64,000 nt of DNA, taken from NCBI RefSeq assembly GCF_003795125.1, contig NZ_CP027783.1, positions 2,108,001 to 2,172,000 on the forward strand, read 5' to 3'. The notes under the pieces are model-generated. The model did not search any database, was not told the origin of the DNA, and saw nothing but the letters and a program-made list of their open reading frames with translations. Of this stretch, positions 36,385 through 46,113 are shown one piece after another. Origin of the DNA: Tetragenococcus osmophilus. Its GTDB lineage: Bacteria > Bacillota > Bacilli > Lactobacillales > Enterococcaceae. Each line of letters opens with the position of its first letter. The stretch's first letter is position 1. Both the position numbers and the translations under genes were made by a program.

Positions 36385-38667
36385 TTACATTCTATCGTGT
36401 GCCGTTCTGGAGATAACGTCATTTTGTTGTTCGCGTGTCAAATCACGGAATTTAACAGCATATCCAGAAACTCGGATTGTTAAGTTAGGGTATTTTTCTG
36501 GGTTTTCTTGAGCATCAAGTAACAAGTCATTAGAGAACACGTTAACGTTGATATGGTAAGCACCTTTGTCAAAATAACCATCTAATACGTTTCTCAAGTT
36601 GCCAATCCGCGTATCTTCGTCTTTACCTAGGCCAGTTGGATTAATTGTTTGTGTATTTGAAATACCATCCATAGCATTTTCATAATTCAAACGAGCTGTC
36701 GAGTTCAACGAAGCCAATAGTCCATTCTTCTCACCTAGATATTTCCCATCTTGATAGCTTGGGTTAGCACCAGGCGCTAATGGTTTACCCGCGCGACGTC
36801 CATCAGGTGTGTTACCTGTAGCTTTTCCGTAGACAACATTTGACGTGATTGTCAATAATGATGTCGTTGGAGCTGAGTCACGGTAGGTATGTTGACGTTT
36901 AATTTGAGTAATAAAGTATTCAACAATCCAATTAGCCATGTCATCGGCCTCTTTATTATCATTACCATAAGTTGGAAATTCATTTTGTGGCGCATAATCA
37001 ACAGCTAGACCATCTTCATCACGAATAACTTGAACATTCCCGTATTTAATAGCCATGACGCTATCAGCAGCATGAGAAATTCCTGCAATTCCTGTAGCAA
37101 AGGTACGTTTCAAATCAGTATCCATCAAAGCTAATTGGGCTGCTTCATAAGAATACTTATCATGCATATAGTGAATAACATTTAATGTATTAACATAAAG
37201 CTCAGCTAACCAAGCTAACATGTCTTTATATTTTTCAATAAAATCATCATAGTCTATGGAATCGCCAGTGATTGGACGATACTTAGGTCCAACTTGCTTT
37301 TTCGTTTTTTCGTCAATACCACCATTAATTGCATAAAGAACTGCTTTACACAAATTAGCACGGGCGCCAAAGAATTGCATATCTTTGCCTGTAACTGTAG
37401 CAGATACACAACAAGCGATTGCTACGTCATCTGATCCCCAATTTTCACGAAGTAAATCATCATTTTCAAATTGGATAGAAGAACTTTCTTTAGCCATTTT
37501 AGCTGCGAAAGTGCGGAATCCTTCAGGCAAATGAGAAGAATATAATACGGTCATATTTGGTTCAGGCGCAGGCCCCATATTTGTTAAAGTATGCAATAAA
37601 CGGAAGTCATTTTTTGTAACTAATGAACGTCCATCAATGCCCATTCCTGCAAGTGATAAAGTAGCCCAAATTGGAAATCCTGAGAATAATTCATTATATT
37701 CAGGTGTACGAGCAAATTTAACCATACGTAATTTTAAAACAAGTTGATCAATTAATTCTTGAGCTTGAGCTTCGCTAATTAAGCCTTTATCCAAATCACG
37801 TTGGATATAAATATCTAAGAAAGCCGAAACTCGACCAAATGACATCGCTGCGCCATTTTGTGACTTGATAGCCCCCAAATAACCAAAATATAGCCATTGG
37901 ATAGCTTCTTGAGCGGTTTCTGCTGGGTGTGAAATATCAAATCCATAAGAAGCAGCCATTGTTTTCAAATCATTTAGTGCCCGCAATTGTTCAGTTACTT
38001 CTTCTCTTAAACGAATGACATCATCTGTCATTGTTCGATTGCCAGTGTTGGCTAAGTCATCTTGCTTGTGTTCAATTAAATAGTCAATTCCATATAAAGC
38101 AATCCGACGATAGTCACCAATAATACGCCCTCGTCCATAAGCATCAGGCAAGCCTGTAATAATCTTGTTAGAGCGTGCACGACGCATTTCAGGAGTATAG
38201 GCATCAAAAACGCCTTGGTTATGTGTTTTACTCCAGTCGGTAAAAATCTTATTCATATCTTCATCAACTTCATAACCATTTGACTGTAATGCGTTATTAG
38301 CCATTTTAATTCCACCAAATGGTTGGAAAGCTTGTTTCAATGGTACGTCTGTTTGCAAACCGACAATTTTTTCTTCTTCTTTATTTAAATAACCTGGTCC
38401 ATGAGAGGTAACAGTCGATGGAATATTGCTATCCATATCATAAACACCGTTTTGCTCATGCTCTACTTCAAATAATTCTTGTAGTTTCGCCCATAACTTA
38501 TCAGTACTTTCAGCAATAGGTTCTAAAAACTGGTCATTTCCACGATATTCCGTATAATTTTCTTGAATGAAATCACGTGTATTTACCTCGTGTCGCCAAG
38601 TTTCACCTTTAAACCCTTCCCAAGCAGTCGTATTTACGTTTTCTGTATTATTTGTGACAGATGCCAT
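36385..38667 (-). CDS. pflB: Formate acetyltransferase (pyruvate formate-lyase)
   Basis: 760 residues. It converts pyruvate and CoA to acetyl-CoA and formate in anaerobic mixed-acid fermentation. The adjacent catalytic cysteines are seen in [11 protein letters not shown] and the radical glycine is about G735 in RVSGYAV near the C terminus. Length and sequence match Gram-positive PflB closely. The ATG at 38667 follows AGGAGG. The promoter region carries a near-consensus cre site overlapping the -35. pflA is just downstream. Confidence 0.97.
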   Translation of the reverse strand: MASVTNNTENVNTTAWEGFKGETWRHEVNTRDFIQENYTEYRGNDQFLEPIAESTDKLWAKLQELFEVEHEQNGVYDMDSNIPSTVTSHGPGYLNKEEEKIVGLQTDVPLKQAFQPFGGIKMANNALQSNGYEVDEDMNKIFTDWSKTHNQGVFDAYTPEMRRARSNKIITGLPDAYGRGRIIGDYRRIALYGIDYLIEHKQDDLANTGNRTMTDDVIRLREEVTEQLRALNDLKTMAASYGFDISHPAETAQEAIQWLYFGYLGAIKSQNGAAMSFGRVSAFLDIYIQRDLDKGLISEAQAQELIDQLVLKLRMVKFARTPEYNELFSGFPIWATLSLAGMGIDGRSLVTKNDFRLLHTLTNMGPAPEPNMTVLYSSHLPEGFRTFAAKMAKESSSIQFENDDLLRENWGSDDVAIACCVSATVTGKDMQFFGARANLCKAVLYAINGGIDEKTKKQVGPKYRPITGDSIDYDDFIEKYKDMLAWLAELYVNTLNVIHYMHDKYSYEAAQLALMDTDLKRTFATGIAGISHAADSVMAIKYGNVQVIRDEDGLAVDYAPQNEFPTYGNDNKEADDMANWIVEYFITQIKRQHTYRDSAPTTSLLTITSNVVYGKATGNTPDGRRAGKPLAPGANPSYQDGKYLGEKNGLLASLNSTARLNYENAMDGISNTQTINPTGLGKDEDTRIGNLRNVLDGYFDKGAYHINVNVFSNDLLLDAQENPEKYPNLTIRVSGYAVKFRDLTREQQNDVISRTAHDRM

Positions 38668-38719
38668 TTGATGCTCCTCCTTATTTTCTGTTCCTTAATG
38701 CAACAGCCTTACTGTGAAC

Positions 38720-38747
38720 AGTATAACACATAGACGTGTTTTTGCAA
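38720..38747 (-). promoter_or_regulatory. pflB promoter
   Basis: On the minus strand TTGCAA (38742-38747) and TATACT (38720-38725) are spaced by 16 bases, about 50 bases upstream of the pflB start codon. Confidence 0.65.
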
Positions 38748-38757
38748 GCATTTACAT
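38742..38757 (-). promoter_or_regulatory. Cre-like (CcpA) site at the pflB promoter
   Basis: On the minus strand ATGTAAATGCTTGCAA matches WTGNAANCGNWNNCAW with a single mismatch (T for the central C). It overlaps the -35, which would suit CcpA repression on glucose. Confidence 0.55.
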
Positions 38758-38949
38758 GTTATTTTGTTAACAATTGAAAATAATGAAAATCTATTATCGT
38801 TTATAAAAAGCTAAAACAAAGGGAGTTATGTTGTGAACCTTCAATCATTTTTTATTTTTTAAACAAAATAAATTTTGCACAAGTCGCTTATCTGTATTGG
38901 TACAGAAAAAGAAAACTATAATAGAAAATAATACAGATTGTAGCTTTAC

Positions 38950-38998
38950 AAAAAATCCCAAGAACAAATAACACTGTCGTCATTTATTCTTGGGATAA
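38950..38998 (-). terminator. Terminator of parE-parC
   Basis: AATCCCAAGAA and TTCTTGGGAT, extended by AAT/ATT, form a stem followed on the minus strand by six Ts, just past the parC stop. Confidence 0.88.
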
Positions 38999-39003
38999 TT
39001 AGT

Positions 39004-41460
39004 TCACTGTTCTTTATCAACTTGCTCGTTAAATTGTTCTTTAACATCGATGACTTTCCCGCCTTGTTTTTCGTCAAGGGCAAAGGAGCCATTGGAAGAA
39101 CGATCGCTAATTGGGTAATGATCACTTTGTACCTCTACTTGTTCCCCTTTTTCATTGGTGAGGACAAGCGTTTTTTCTTGTCCGTCCCCCATATAAACAA
39201 TGCGATGAGGATTTTTCTTAAGTTCTCTTAAAACCGTAACGCCTCGTTTTGCTCGAGTTAATTGGTTTAATTCTTGAGCAAGCATGCGTTTTATCGCACC
39301 ACGTTGCGTTACAATAACTACTGGGTTATCTCCATTACTATAAACTAATAAACCATTTGTCACAGTATCTTCTGCTTTGAGATTTATAGCTTTAACACCA
39401 CTTGCTTTGCTTCCTACAACGGGAACTTCAGCTAACGAATAACGAAGAGCCATTCCTTTATAAGTTGCTAAAAAGACATCTAGCTCTTCCTGATCATCTA
39501 TTAAATACGCACTCACTAATTCATCTGTTTCATTTTTAAACTTCATTGCAGTAGCAGCACGACTTCTATACGTACGCCAAGGACCAAATTCCTCCATACG
39601 CGTTTGTTTGATCATTCCATTTTTTGTTATAAATACGAAATTTTTCGCTGAGTTCAATTCACTATAACTATACACTTTTAAAATAAATTCATCAGCTGAG
39701 AAATTTAGAAGGTTTTGTGAAAGATGTTCCCCAGTATCTTTCCATTTCAAATCGGGTAATTCAAAGACAGGACGATAAATCATATTGCCTTTATTTGTCA
39801 CTAATAACAAATTATCCAATGTATTTAATTGTTGGCAAAAGACAAGTCTGTCACTTTCTTTCATCCCTATTTCTTCTGGTTTAGAAGCGCTGAAGGAACG
39901 TAAGCTACTACGTTTAACATAGCCTTCTTTAGTGATAGCTGCGATCACATCTTCTGAAGGAACTAGAACTTCTGTTTCAATCTTAATTTCTTCTATTTGT
40001 TCTTCAATTTCTGTTAAACGCGGCTTATTGAATTTCTTTTTAACCTGACGCAACTCATTTTTAATAACTTTCATTAATTCGTTGTCATCACTCAAGATTT
40101 TTTGTAATTCAGCAATATAAGAAGCTAATTTTTCCGCTTCATTTTCCAACTCTGTAATGTCCGTATTTGTTAAACGATATAGTTGCAAATTTACAATAGC
40201 TTCCGCTTGTGCTTGCGTAAATTGATGTTTTATAACTAAATTATTTTTAGCGTCTTTTTTATCTTTACTAGAACGAATTGTAGCAATGACTTCATCAAGA
40301 ATCGACAGTGCTTTCATCAAACCATCAACGATATGCTGTCGTTTTTGTGCCTTATTTAATTCAAATTGACTACGTTTCAAAACAACATCTCGTCGGTGCT
40401 CAATGTAGCTTGCTAAAATGTGTTTTAAATTCACTTGCTGAGGACGCATATGATCGATAGCTACCATATTAAAACTGTAATTTACTTGTAAATCTGTATT
40501 TTTTAATAAATAATTCAATACACCTTGTACATTTGCGTCTTTTTTTAATTCGATTACCATACGTAGGCCGGTTCTATCAGTTTCATCACGAACTTCTGCG
40601 ATACCTTCAATTTTTTTAGCTAAACGAATTTCATCGATTTTCTTTACTAAAGAAGCTTTATTGACTTCATATGGGATTTCAGTAATCACAATTTGTTGTC
40701 TTCCACCGCGTAATGTTTCCGTTTCTGTCTTAGCGCGTAAGATAACTTTCCCTTTTCCAGTTTCGTAAGCCTTTTTTATTTCTTCTTTTCCTTGTAAAAT
40801 ACCACCGGTTGGAAAGTCAGGTCCTGGAATATATTCCATTAATTTATCTAAAGAAGCATTAGGGTGATCTATAAGATAAACTGTACCATCAATCACTTCT
40901 GCTAAATTATGCGTCGGAACTTCAGTCGCATAACCTGCGGATATCCCTGTAGAACCATTTACCAATAAATTAGGAAATTTTGCTGGTAAAACGGCAGGTT
41001 CTTTTTCAGTATCGTCAAAGTTTAAAACCATATCTACTGTGTCTTTTTCAATATCAGCTAACATTTGATCACTTAATTCAGACAAGCGTGCTTCTGTATA
41101 ACGCATAGCAGCGGGCGGATCCCCGTCCATACTACCGTTATTTCCGTGCATTTCCACCAGAATTTCTCGTAATTTCCAGTTCTGGCTCATTCTCACCATA
41201 GCTTCATAAATACTACTGTCTCCATGAGGGTGGTAATTTCCCATAACATTTCCGACCGATTTTGCTGATTTACGAAAGCTTTTATCATGTGTATTACCGT
41301 CATTATTCATCGAAAATAAAATTCGACGTTGTACCGGTTTTAACCCATCACGAACATCTGGTAAAGCGCGCTCTTGGATAATATATTTCGAATAACGACC
41401 AAAACGGTCTCCCATTACTTCTTCTAATGTTAACTCTTGAATTTGTTTATTTTGTTCCAA
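39004..41460 (-). CDS. parC: DNA topoisomerase IV subunit A
   Basis: 818 residues. It is the DNA-cutting subunit that decatenates daughter chromosomes. The catalytic tyrosine is Y121 in AAMRYTEARL, and the quinolone-region residues S82 and E86 (HGDSSIYEAMVR) are the wild-type pair, equivalent to S80/E84 of S. aureus. Beta-pinwheel repeats fill the C-terminal half. The likely start codon is TTG at 41460, five bases after GAAGGTGA, which itself overlaps the parE stop. It is co-transcribed with parE. Confidence 0.96.
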   Translation of the reverse strand: MEQNKQIQELTLEEVMGDRFGRYSKYIIQERALPDVRDGLKPVQRRILFSMNNDGNTHDKSFRKSAKSVGNVMGNYHPHGDSSIYEAMVRMSQNWKLREILVEMHGNNGSMDGDPPAAMRYTEARLSELSDQMLADIEKDTVDMVLNFDDTEKEPAVLPAKFPNLLVNGSTGISAGYATEVPTHNLAEVIDGTVYLIDHPNASLDKLMEYIPGPDFPTGGILQGKEEIKKAYETGKGKVILRAKTETETLRGGRQQIVITEIPYEVNKASLVKKIDEIRLAKKIEGIAEVRDETDRTGLRMVIELKKDANVQGVLNYLLKNTDLQVNYSFNMVAIDHMRPQQVNLKHILASYIEHRRDVVLKRSQFELNKAQKRQHIVDGLMKALSILDEVIATIRSSKDKKDAKNNLVIKHQFTQAQAEAIVNLQLYRLTNTDITELENEAEKLASYIAELQKILSDDNELMKVIKNELRQVKKKFNKPRLTEIEEQIEEIKIETEVLVPSEDVIAAITKEGYVKRSSLRSFSASKPEEIGMKESDRLVFCQQLNTLDNLLLVTNKGNMIYRPVFELPDLKWKDTGEHLSQNLLNFSADEFILKVYSYSELNSAKNFVFITKNGMIKQTRMEEFGPWRTYRSRAATAMKFKNETDELVSAYLIDDQEELDVFLATYKGMALRYSLAEVPVVGSKASGVKAINLKAEDTVTNGLLVYSNGDNPVVIVTQRGAIKRMLAQELNQLTRAKRGVTVLRELKKNPHRIVYMGDGQEKTLVLTNEKGEQVEVQSDHYPISDRSSNGSFALDEKQGGKVIDVKEQFNEQVDKEQ

Positions 41461-41471
41461 AAACTCACCTT

Positions 41472-43490
41472 CTATTTATCAAATAAATTCGTTTCCTCAA
41501 ATGAAGATTCATAAGTTGATGTTTTCTTGTCATCAGGTTCGGCTGTCTCCAAGATACTCCCATCTTCTTCTAAGCTAAACTGGACATGGGATTCAATCCA
41601 TTTTCTTCTAGGAGCTACTTTATCTCCCATTAGCGTTGTCACACGACGTTCAGCTTGAGCAGCATCATCGATCCGAACACGGACTAAGGTCCTATTTTCT
41701 GGGTCCATTGTTGTTTCCCACAATTGTTCTGCGTTCATTTCACCTAAACCTTTATAACGTTGTAGCTGGTAACCTTTTCCAACATTTTGTGTGATAGAAT
41801 CTAATTCTTCATCCGTCCAAGCGTATTGGTTTATTTGTTTTTTTCCACTACCTTTGGTTACCTTATAAAAAGGAGGTAACGCAATATAAACCCTGCCAGC
41901 TTCAACTAATGGTTTCATATAGCGATAGAAAAAGGTTAGTAACAATACTTGAATATGAGCACCATCAGTATCAGCGTCTGTCATAATGATAATTTTGTCA
42001 TAATTACAGTCCTCTAATGTAAATTCAGGACCTACACCAGCACCAATTGTGTATATCATCGTGTTAATTTCTTCATTTTTCAAAATATCTTGCATATTGG
42101 CTTTTTCCGTATTAATGACTTTACCTCTTAGAGGCAAGATCGCTTGAAATTTACGATCACGACCTTGTTTTGCTGAACCACCTGCTGAATCACCTTCAAC
42201 CAAATATAGTTCGTTTTTTTGCGGATTTTTCGATTGTGCTGGCGTTAATTTTCCAGATAATAAAGACTCGCCTTTTTTCCGCTTTTTGCCATTTCGACTC
42301 TCCTCACGCGCTTTTCGCGCAGCTTCACGAGCCTGACGAGCTTTATTTGCTTTACGAATAAGCATTTGGCTCATTTCACTATTTTCTTGCAAGTAAAAAA
42401 CTAACTGTTCGCTTATCACTTTATCAACAGCAGTTCTAGCTGCAGGACTACCCAATTTTTCTTTTGTTTGTCCTTCAAATTGCAATAAACTTTCAGGAAT
42501 ACGTACCGACAAAATGGCCGCTAGTCCTTCGCGAAAATCGCTTCCTTCTAGATTTTTATCCCTATCTTTTAATAAGCCAACTTTACGCGCATATTCATTA
42601 AATGACTTGGTTAAAGAAGTTTTCATTCCTGCTTCGTGAGTACCGCCATCTTTGGTACGTACATTATTAACAAATGAAAGAATATTTTCTGAATAACCAT
42701 CATTATATTGAAAAGCAAACTCGACTTCGATACCATCTTTTTCCCCAGTAAAATACGCAACGGGTGTTAAAGTATCTTTTTCTTCATTTAAATACTCAAC
42801 AAATTCCTTAATTCCTTCTTCATAAAGAAAAGCATCTTCTACTTTTTCTTCTCCACGTAAATCAGTCAAAGTAATTTTAACGCCTTTTAATAAGAAAGCT
42901 GATTCACGCAAACGTTCGGCTAACATATCGTAAGAAATTTTCGCAGCAGAAAAAATAGTAGGATCTGGTAAAAAGTGCACCGTAGTACTATTGGTTTCTT
43001 TTGTTTTTCCAATTTTTTCTAAAGTACCTACTGGCTTACCGCCATCTTTAAACGTTTCTTTGTATTTTACGCCATCACGGACAATTGTTACCTCCAGCCA
43101 ACTGGACAACGCATTAACCACGCTAGCACCTACACCATGTAAACCTCCGGAAGTTTTATATCCACCAGCTTGGCCAAATTTTCCGCCTGCGTGTAATACG
43201 GTAAAAATAACTTCAACGGTTGGAATTCCAGAAGTATGCATCCCAACTGGCATTCCGCGTCCGTAGTCTGTCACTTGAATACTATTATCTTTATCAATTG
43301 TTACATCAATGGTTTTTCCATAACCAGAAAGCGCCTCATCTACTGCATTATCCACGATTTCATACACCAAATGATGTAATCCGCGCTGATCCGTGGAGCC
43401 AATATACATTCCTGGCCTTTTTCTTACTGCTTCTAATCCTTCTAATACCTGAATGGAAGCATCATTATATTCGTTGGTTTGTTTTGCCAA
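41472..43490 (-). CDS. parE: DNA topoisomerase IV subunit B
   Basis: About 672 residues, the ATPase subunit. GHKL motifs are visible: EIVDNAVDEAL, DYGRGMP, GGLHGVGASVVNALS, then the Toprim motif LVEGDSAGGSAKQGRDR and IIMTDADTDGAHIQ. I start it at the TTG at 43490 (read MAKQTNEYNDASIQVLEGLE) because GAGGAG lies eight bases upstream; the ATG at 43508 is upstream of that site. This start matches other ParE proteins. Candidate promoter TTGCAG/TATAGT at 43557-43584. Confidence 0.95.
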   Translation of the reverse strand: MAKQTNEYNDASIQVLEGLEAVRKRPGMYIGSTDQRGLHHLVYEIVDNAVDEALSGYGKTIDVTIDKDNSIQVTDYGRGMPVGMHTSGIPTVEVIFTVLHAGGKFGQAGGYKTSGGLHGVGASVVNALSSWLEVTIVRDGVKYKETFKDGGKPVGTLEKIGKTKETNSTTVHFLPDPTIFSAAKISYDMLAERLRESAFLLKGVKITLTDLRGEEKVEDAFLYEEGIKEFVEYLNEEKDTLTPVAYFTGEKDGIEVEFAFQYNDGYSENILSFVNNVRTKDGGTHEAGMKTSLTKSFNEYARKVGLLKDRDKNLEGSDFREGLAAILSVRIPESLLQFEGQTKEKLGSPAARTAVDKVISEQLVFYLQENSEMSQMLIRKANKARQAREAARKAREESRNGKKRKKGESLLSGKLTPAQSKNPQKNELYLVEGDSAGGSAKQGRDRKFQAILPLRGKVINTEKANMQDILKNEEINTMIYTIGAGVGPEFTLEDCNYDKIIIMTDADTDGAHIQVLLLTFFYRYMKPLVEAGRVYIALPPFYKVTKGSGKKQINQYAWTDEELDSITQNVGKGYQLQRYKGLGEMNAEQLWETTMDPENRTLVRVRIDDAAQAERRVTTLMGDKVAPRRKWIESHVQFSLEEDGSILETAEPDDKKTSTYESSFEETNLFDK

Positions 43491-43556
43491 AGTCAACGCT
43501 CCTCGCATTTATATTTTCTTTTGCCAGTATTTTAAACTAGCAATGTACTTGAACAC

Positions 43557-43584
43557 ACTATATCATACGCTAAAAAGACTGCAA
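43557..43584 (-). promoter_or_regulatory. Candidate parE promoter
   Basis: On the minus strand TTGCAG (43579-43584) and TATAGT (43557-43562) have 16-base spacing, about 65 bases before the TTG start of parE. Confidence 0.55.
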
Positions 43585-43588
43585 AAAA

Positions 43589-43620
43589 AAGAAGAAAAAC
43601 CTCCAAATGAAGTTTTTCTT
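43589..43620 (-). terminator. Terminator-like hairpin upstream of parE
   Basis: On the minus strand AAGAAAAACTTC and GAGGTTTTTCTT pair imperfectly and run into a T tract. It could end transcripts coming through palindrome array B from the CoA-binding protein gene. Confidence 0.6.
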
Positions 43621-43669
43621 TAGAAATAACTAATTTTTGAAGCAGCGTAGGCAGGTTTAAGCTAACACT

Positions 43670-43944
43670 TATGTTCTGAGTTGAATTTCAGAACATGGAT
43701 CATTAAAACTTATGTCCTGAACTTATACTCAGAACATAAGTCAACACATCCTATGTCCTGAAATCATATTCAGGACATAAATCAATGATAGTTATGTACT
43801 GAAATCGCACTCAGGACATAACTCAGGCTTTTTCCAAGCTAAATTTATACTTTCAGAACATAAGTTGGCAAAAGTTATGTCCTGAATCTCTTTTCAGGAC
43901 ATAGCTCACCTTAACCTATGTCCTGTAATTGCTTTCAGGACATA
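43670..43944. repeat. Array B: seven 28-nt palindromes, 41-bp period, family TATGTCCTGAA
   Basis: Units start at 43670, 43711, 43752, 43793, about 43834 (degenerate), 43876 and 43917, so the period is 41 or 42. The consensus unit is TATGTCCTGAA, six bases, TTCAGGACATA, often extended by one to three pairs outside. Linkers are 13 bases and mostly unrelated to each other, as are the loops. Unit 1 has TTCTGA opposite TCAGAA, a compensated change in both arms. The array ends 30 bases past the stop of the CoA-binding protein gene. Same family as array A. Confidence 0.92.
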
Positions 43945-43973
43945 GATCGTCTCATTTTTATCAAATTCCCAAA

Positions 43974-44408
43974 TTAACTTTGTTGTTGATCCAATTTCCC
44001 TAACTCAATTTTGATGCAACGGTCCATTATGATGTCATGACGTCCAGCATCTTGTAATTTTTTTGCTGCTTCTTCGTTTTCAATTCCCAACTGAGCCCAA
44101 AAAACTTTGGCATCAGTTTCTAAGAAATCATCAGCAACGTCAGGTAAAAATTCACTACGACGAAAGATATCTACAATATCAATGGAAACCGGAACATCTT
44201 GTAAACGTGCATAAACTTTTTCGCCTAAGATTTCTTGTCCGGCTAGTTTGGGGTTTACTGGAAAAATATTGTACCCGTGTTTTTGAACCACTTTACTTAC
44301 TTGATAACTTGTTCGTTCCGTATTATTACTTAACCCAACTACAGCGATATTTTTGGCTGTTTTTAAGTAATGTTGGATTGTTTGTTCATCTGGATTTTGA
44401 AAAGCCAT
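43974..44408 (-). CDS. CoA-binding domain protein (YccU type)
   Basis: 144 residues with a Rossmann-like CoA-binding fold: IAVVGLSNNTERTSYQVSKVV at the N terminus, YNIFPVNPKLAGQEILGEKV in the middle and a conserved VDIVDIFRRSE. Members are small and of unclear function, possibly binding CoA or a nucleotide. The ATG at 44408 follows AAAGGAG. It is divergent from plsY and followed by palindrome array B. Confidence 0.88.
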   Translation of the reverse strand: MAFQNPDEQTIQHYLKTAKNIAVVGLSNNTERTSYQVSKVVQKHGYNIFPVNPKLAGQEILGEKVYARLQDVPVSIDIVDIFRRSEFLPDVADDFLETDAKVFWAQLGIENEEAAKKLQDAGRHDIIMDRCIKIELGKLDQQQS

Positions 44409-44521
44409 TATTATCTACTCCTTTAAAATTACGATATTATTACTATAAGAACTTTCATTTAAGTTGTTGCTTTTGTATTTTCATGCTAAAATATTGCTAG
44501 TCTAACAAAAGGTTGGTTCTT

Positions 44522-45157
44522 ATGAAAATCATTCTATTATTAATCATTGCATATTTACTAGGTTCTATTCCTTCTGGTCTTTGGATCGGAAAAATCTTTT
44601 ATAAAAAAGATATTCGACAATATGGCAGTGGTAACTCTGGTACGACCAATACTTTTCGCATACTAGGAGTTAAAGCTGGTTTTGCCGTCTTTCTCGCGGA
44701 TTTATTAAAAGGAACATTGGCTACTTCATTGGCTTATCTCCCCTATGTAGATATAAACCCGCTCTGGCTAGGGTTATGTGCCATTTTAGGCCACGTCTTT
44801 CCATTATTTGCTAGATTTAAAGGTGGAAAAGCAGTAGCAACAAGTGCTGGTATGCTTTTAGGTTACTATCCGCTTTTCTTTTTCTTTTCGCTAGCCATTT
44901 TTTTAATTTTATTATTTATCACAAGTATGGTAAGTCTATCTAGCATGATTGCCGCAGTTATCATCACTATATCCACTTTTATTTTGCCCAGTATTTTTCC
45001 GATGCTTTTGCCAGAACAAGATGGGCTATTATCCTGTATTGCAATTATTGTTACGGCGTTTATCTTTTATTTACATAGACAAAATATTCAACGCATTAGA
45101 CAAGGCAACGAAAGCCGCATCTCGTTTGGGTTAAATAAAAAGTCAAAGAAAAAATAG
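44522..45157 (+). CDS. plsY: Glycerol-3-phosphate acyltransferase (acyl-phosphate dependent)
   Basis: About 211 residues, integral membrane enzyme that acylates glycerol-3-phosphate using acyl-phosphate, the first step of phospholipid synthesis. Conserved motifs are GSIPSGLWIG, YGSGNSGTTNTFRILG and HVFPLFARFKGGKAVATSAG, with five or more membrane segments. I choose the ATG at 44522 with AAGG nine bases upstream; the TTG at 44513 lies close to that site. It is divergent from the CoA-binding gene. Confidence 0.95.
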   Translation: MKIILLLIIAYLLGSIPSGLWIGKIFYKKDIRQYGSGNSGTTNTFRILGVKAGFAVFLADLLKGTLATSLAYLPYVDINPLWLGLCAILGHVFPLFARFKGGKAVATSAGMLLGYYPLFFFFSLAIFLILLFITSMVSLSSMIAAVIITISTFILPSIFPMLLPEQDGLLSCIAIIVTAFIFYLHRQNIQRIRQGNESRISFGLNKKSKKK

Positions 45158-45213
45158 CAAAGCTAGGACACAGTAGAGTTTACCATTGCGGAAAACTTTG
45201 TGTCCTAGCTTTT
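45158..45213. terminator. Bidirectional terminator between plsY and galM-like gene
   Basis: AAGCTAGGACACA and TGTGTCCTAGCTT form a perfect 13-bp stem with T tracts on the plus side, between convergent genes. Confidence 0.92.
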
Positions 45214-46089
45214 TTATTTAACCACAATGGCATACTTAGTGTGAAACGTATCATACGCTGCTAGTTTCTGTATCCCTAGCTTTTCAGTTAATTTACCAGA
45301 AGTATCAAAAGCATCCGCAAGACCAGCCCAAGGTTCAATGCAGACAAAGGGCGATTTTTGGGGATAAGTCGACCAGAAACCGACATAGGGGAAATTTTTA
45401 AACGATACAGACACCAAATGAGGCGATTTATCACTACGAATCGTAAATGAATTTAAGCCCTTTGTTTCATAAATAAGCGCATCGTTTTTAAATAATTCAT
45501 GATTTAAAGCAATTGTTGTATTTGTTTGTCCCAAAGTCCTTTGATCTAAATCAATGAGTCCGTCTTTCAATGACAGGTTGATCCTTGATTTCATTGGCGA
45601 AGGATCGAGATAGTAATCTGTAAAGTCGAGCCCATCATCTATAGGTACATTAAATGCTGGATGCCCGCCAATAGAAAAATACATTGCTTCAGAAGCTAGA
45701 TTTTTTACTTGATAATCTACTGTCAAACCATCTCCACCCAAAGCATAGCCAATAATCAATTCAAAATCAAAAGGATACATTTCTTTTGTCTTTGTATTGC
45801 TTTGTAAACGGAAACTTACTGCGTCAGCCTTTTGCTCAAGCAGTTCAAAGTCCATGTCTCGAGCAAAACCGTGTTGGGGCAATTGGTAAGTACGCCCATT
45901 ATAGGTATAGGTTCCATTTTTTAGGGCACCAACAATAGGAAATAATACTGGCGCATGTCTTTTCCAATAAGCTGGGTCCGCTTGCCAAATATATTCAATG
46001 TCATTGTCTTTACGTTTTAAGCTGGCCAATTCTGCCCCTTTTTCATTGAGCACTGCTTTTAGATGATCCGTCTCAATTGTGACTGCCAT
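45214..46089 (-). CDS. Aldose 1-epimerase family protein (LacX/YphB-like)
   Basis: 291 residues of galactose mutarotase fold. Features are LKAVLNEKGAELASLKRKDN, PVLFPIVGAL, QHGFARDMDFEL (catalytic His), SIGGHPAFNVP (second His) and CIEPWAGLADAF with the catalytic Glu. It interconverts alpha and beta anomers of an aldose; the sugar is not predictable. GAGGGG precedes the ATG. It is convergent with plsY and follows codY on the same strand. Confidence 0.88.
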   Translation of the reverse strand: MAVTIETDHLKAVLNEKGAELASLKRKDNDIEYIWQADPAYWKRHAPVLFPIVGALKNGTYTYNGRTYQLPQHGFARDMDFELLEQKADAVSFRLQSNTKTKEMYPFDFELIIGYALGGDGLTVDYQVKNLASEAMYFSIGGHPAFNVPIDDGLDFTDYYLDPSPMKSRINLSLKDGLIDLDQRTLGQTNTTIALNHELFKNDALIYETKGLNSFTIRSDKSPHLVSVSFKNFPYVGFWSTYPQKSPFVCIEPWAGLADAFDTSGKLTEKLGIQKLAAYDTFHTKYAIVVK

Positions 46090-46113
46090 CGTTTACCCCT
46101 CTTTTCTTCTACC

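Larger units (their letters stand above)
38668..39003. other. Regulatory region between parC and pflB
   Basis: About 336 bases without a gene. It holds the pflB promoter, a cre-like site, the palindrome TTGTTAACAA at 38764-38773, an inverted repeat ATCTGTATT/AATACAGAT at 38890-38938 that also contains TCTGTA-ttgg-TACAGA, and the parC terminator. Confidence 0.7.

Noticed and set aside
43670-43944. CRISPR array
   Set aside because: Regular spacing is present, but linkers are only 13 bases, repeats vary, similar arrays with other sequences occur, and there are no cas genes in the window.
44063-44500. Plus-strand frame of 145 codons opposite the CoA-binding gene
   Set aside because: Rich in Leu, Phe and Tyr with no motif; it ends just before plsY and is explained by antisense of a conserved gene.
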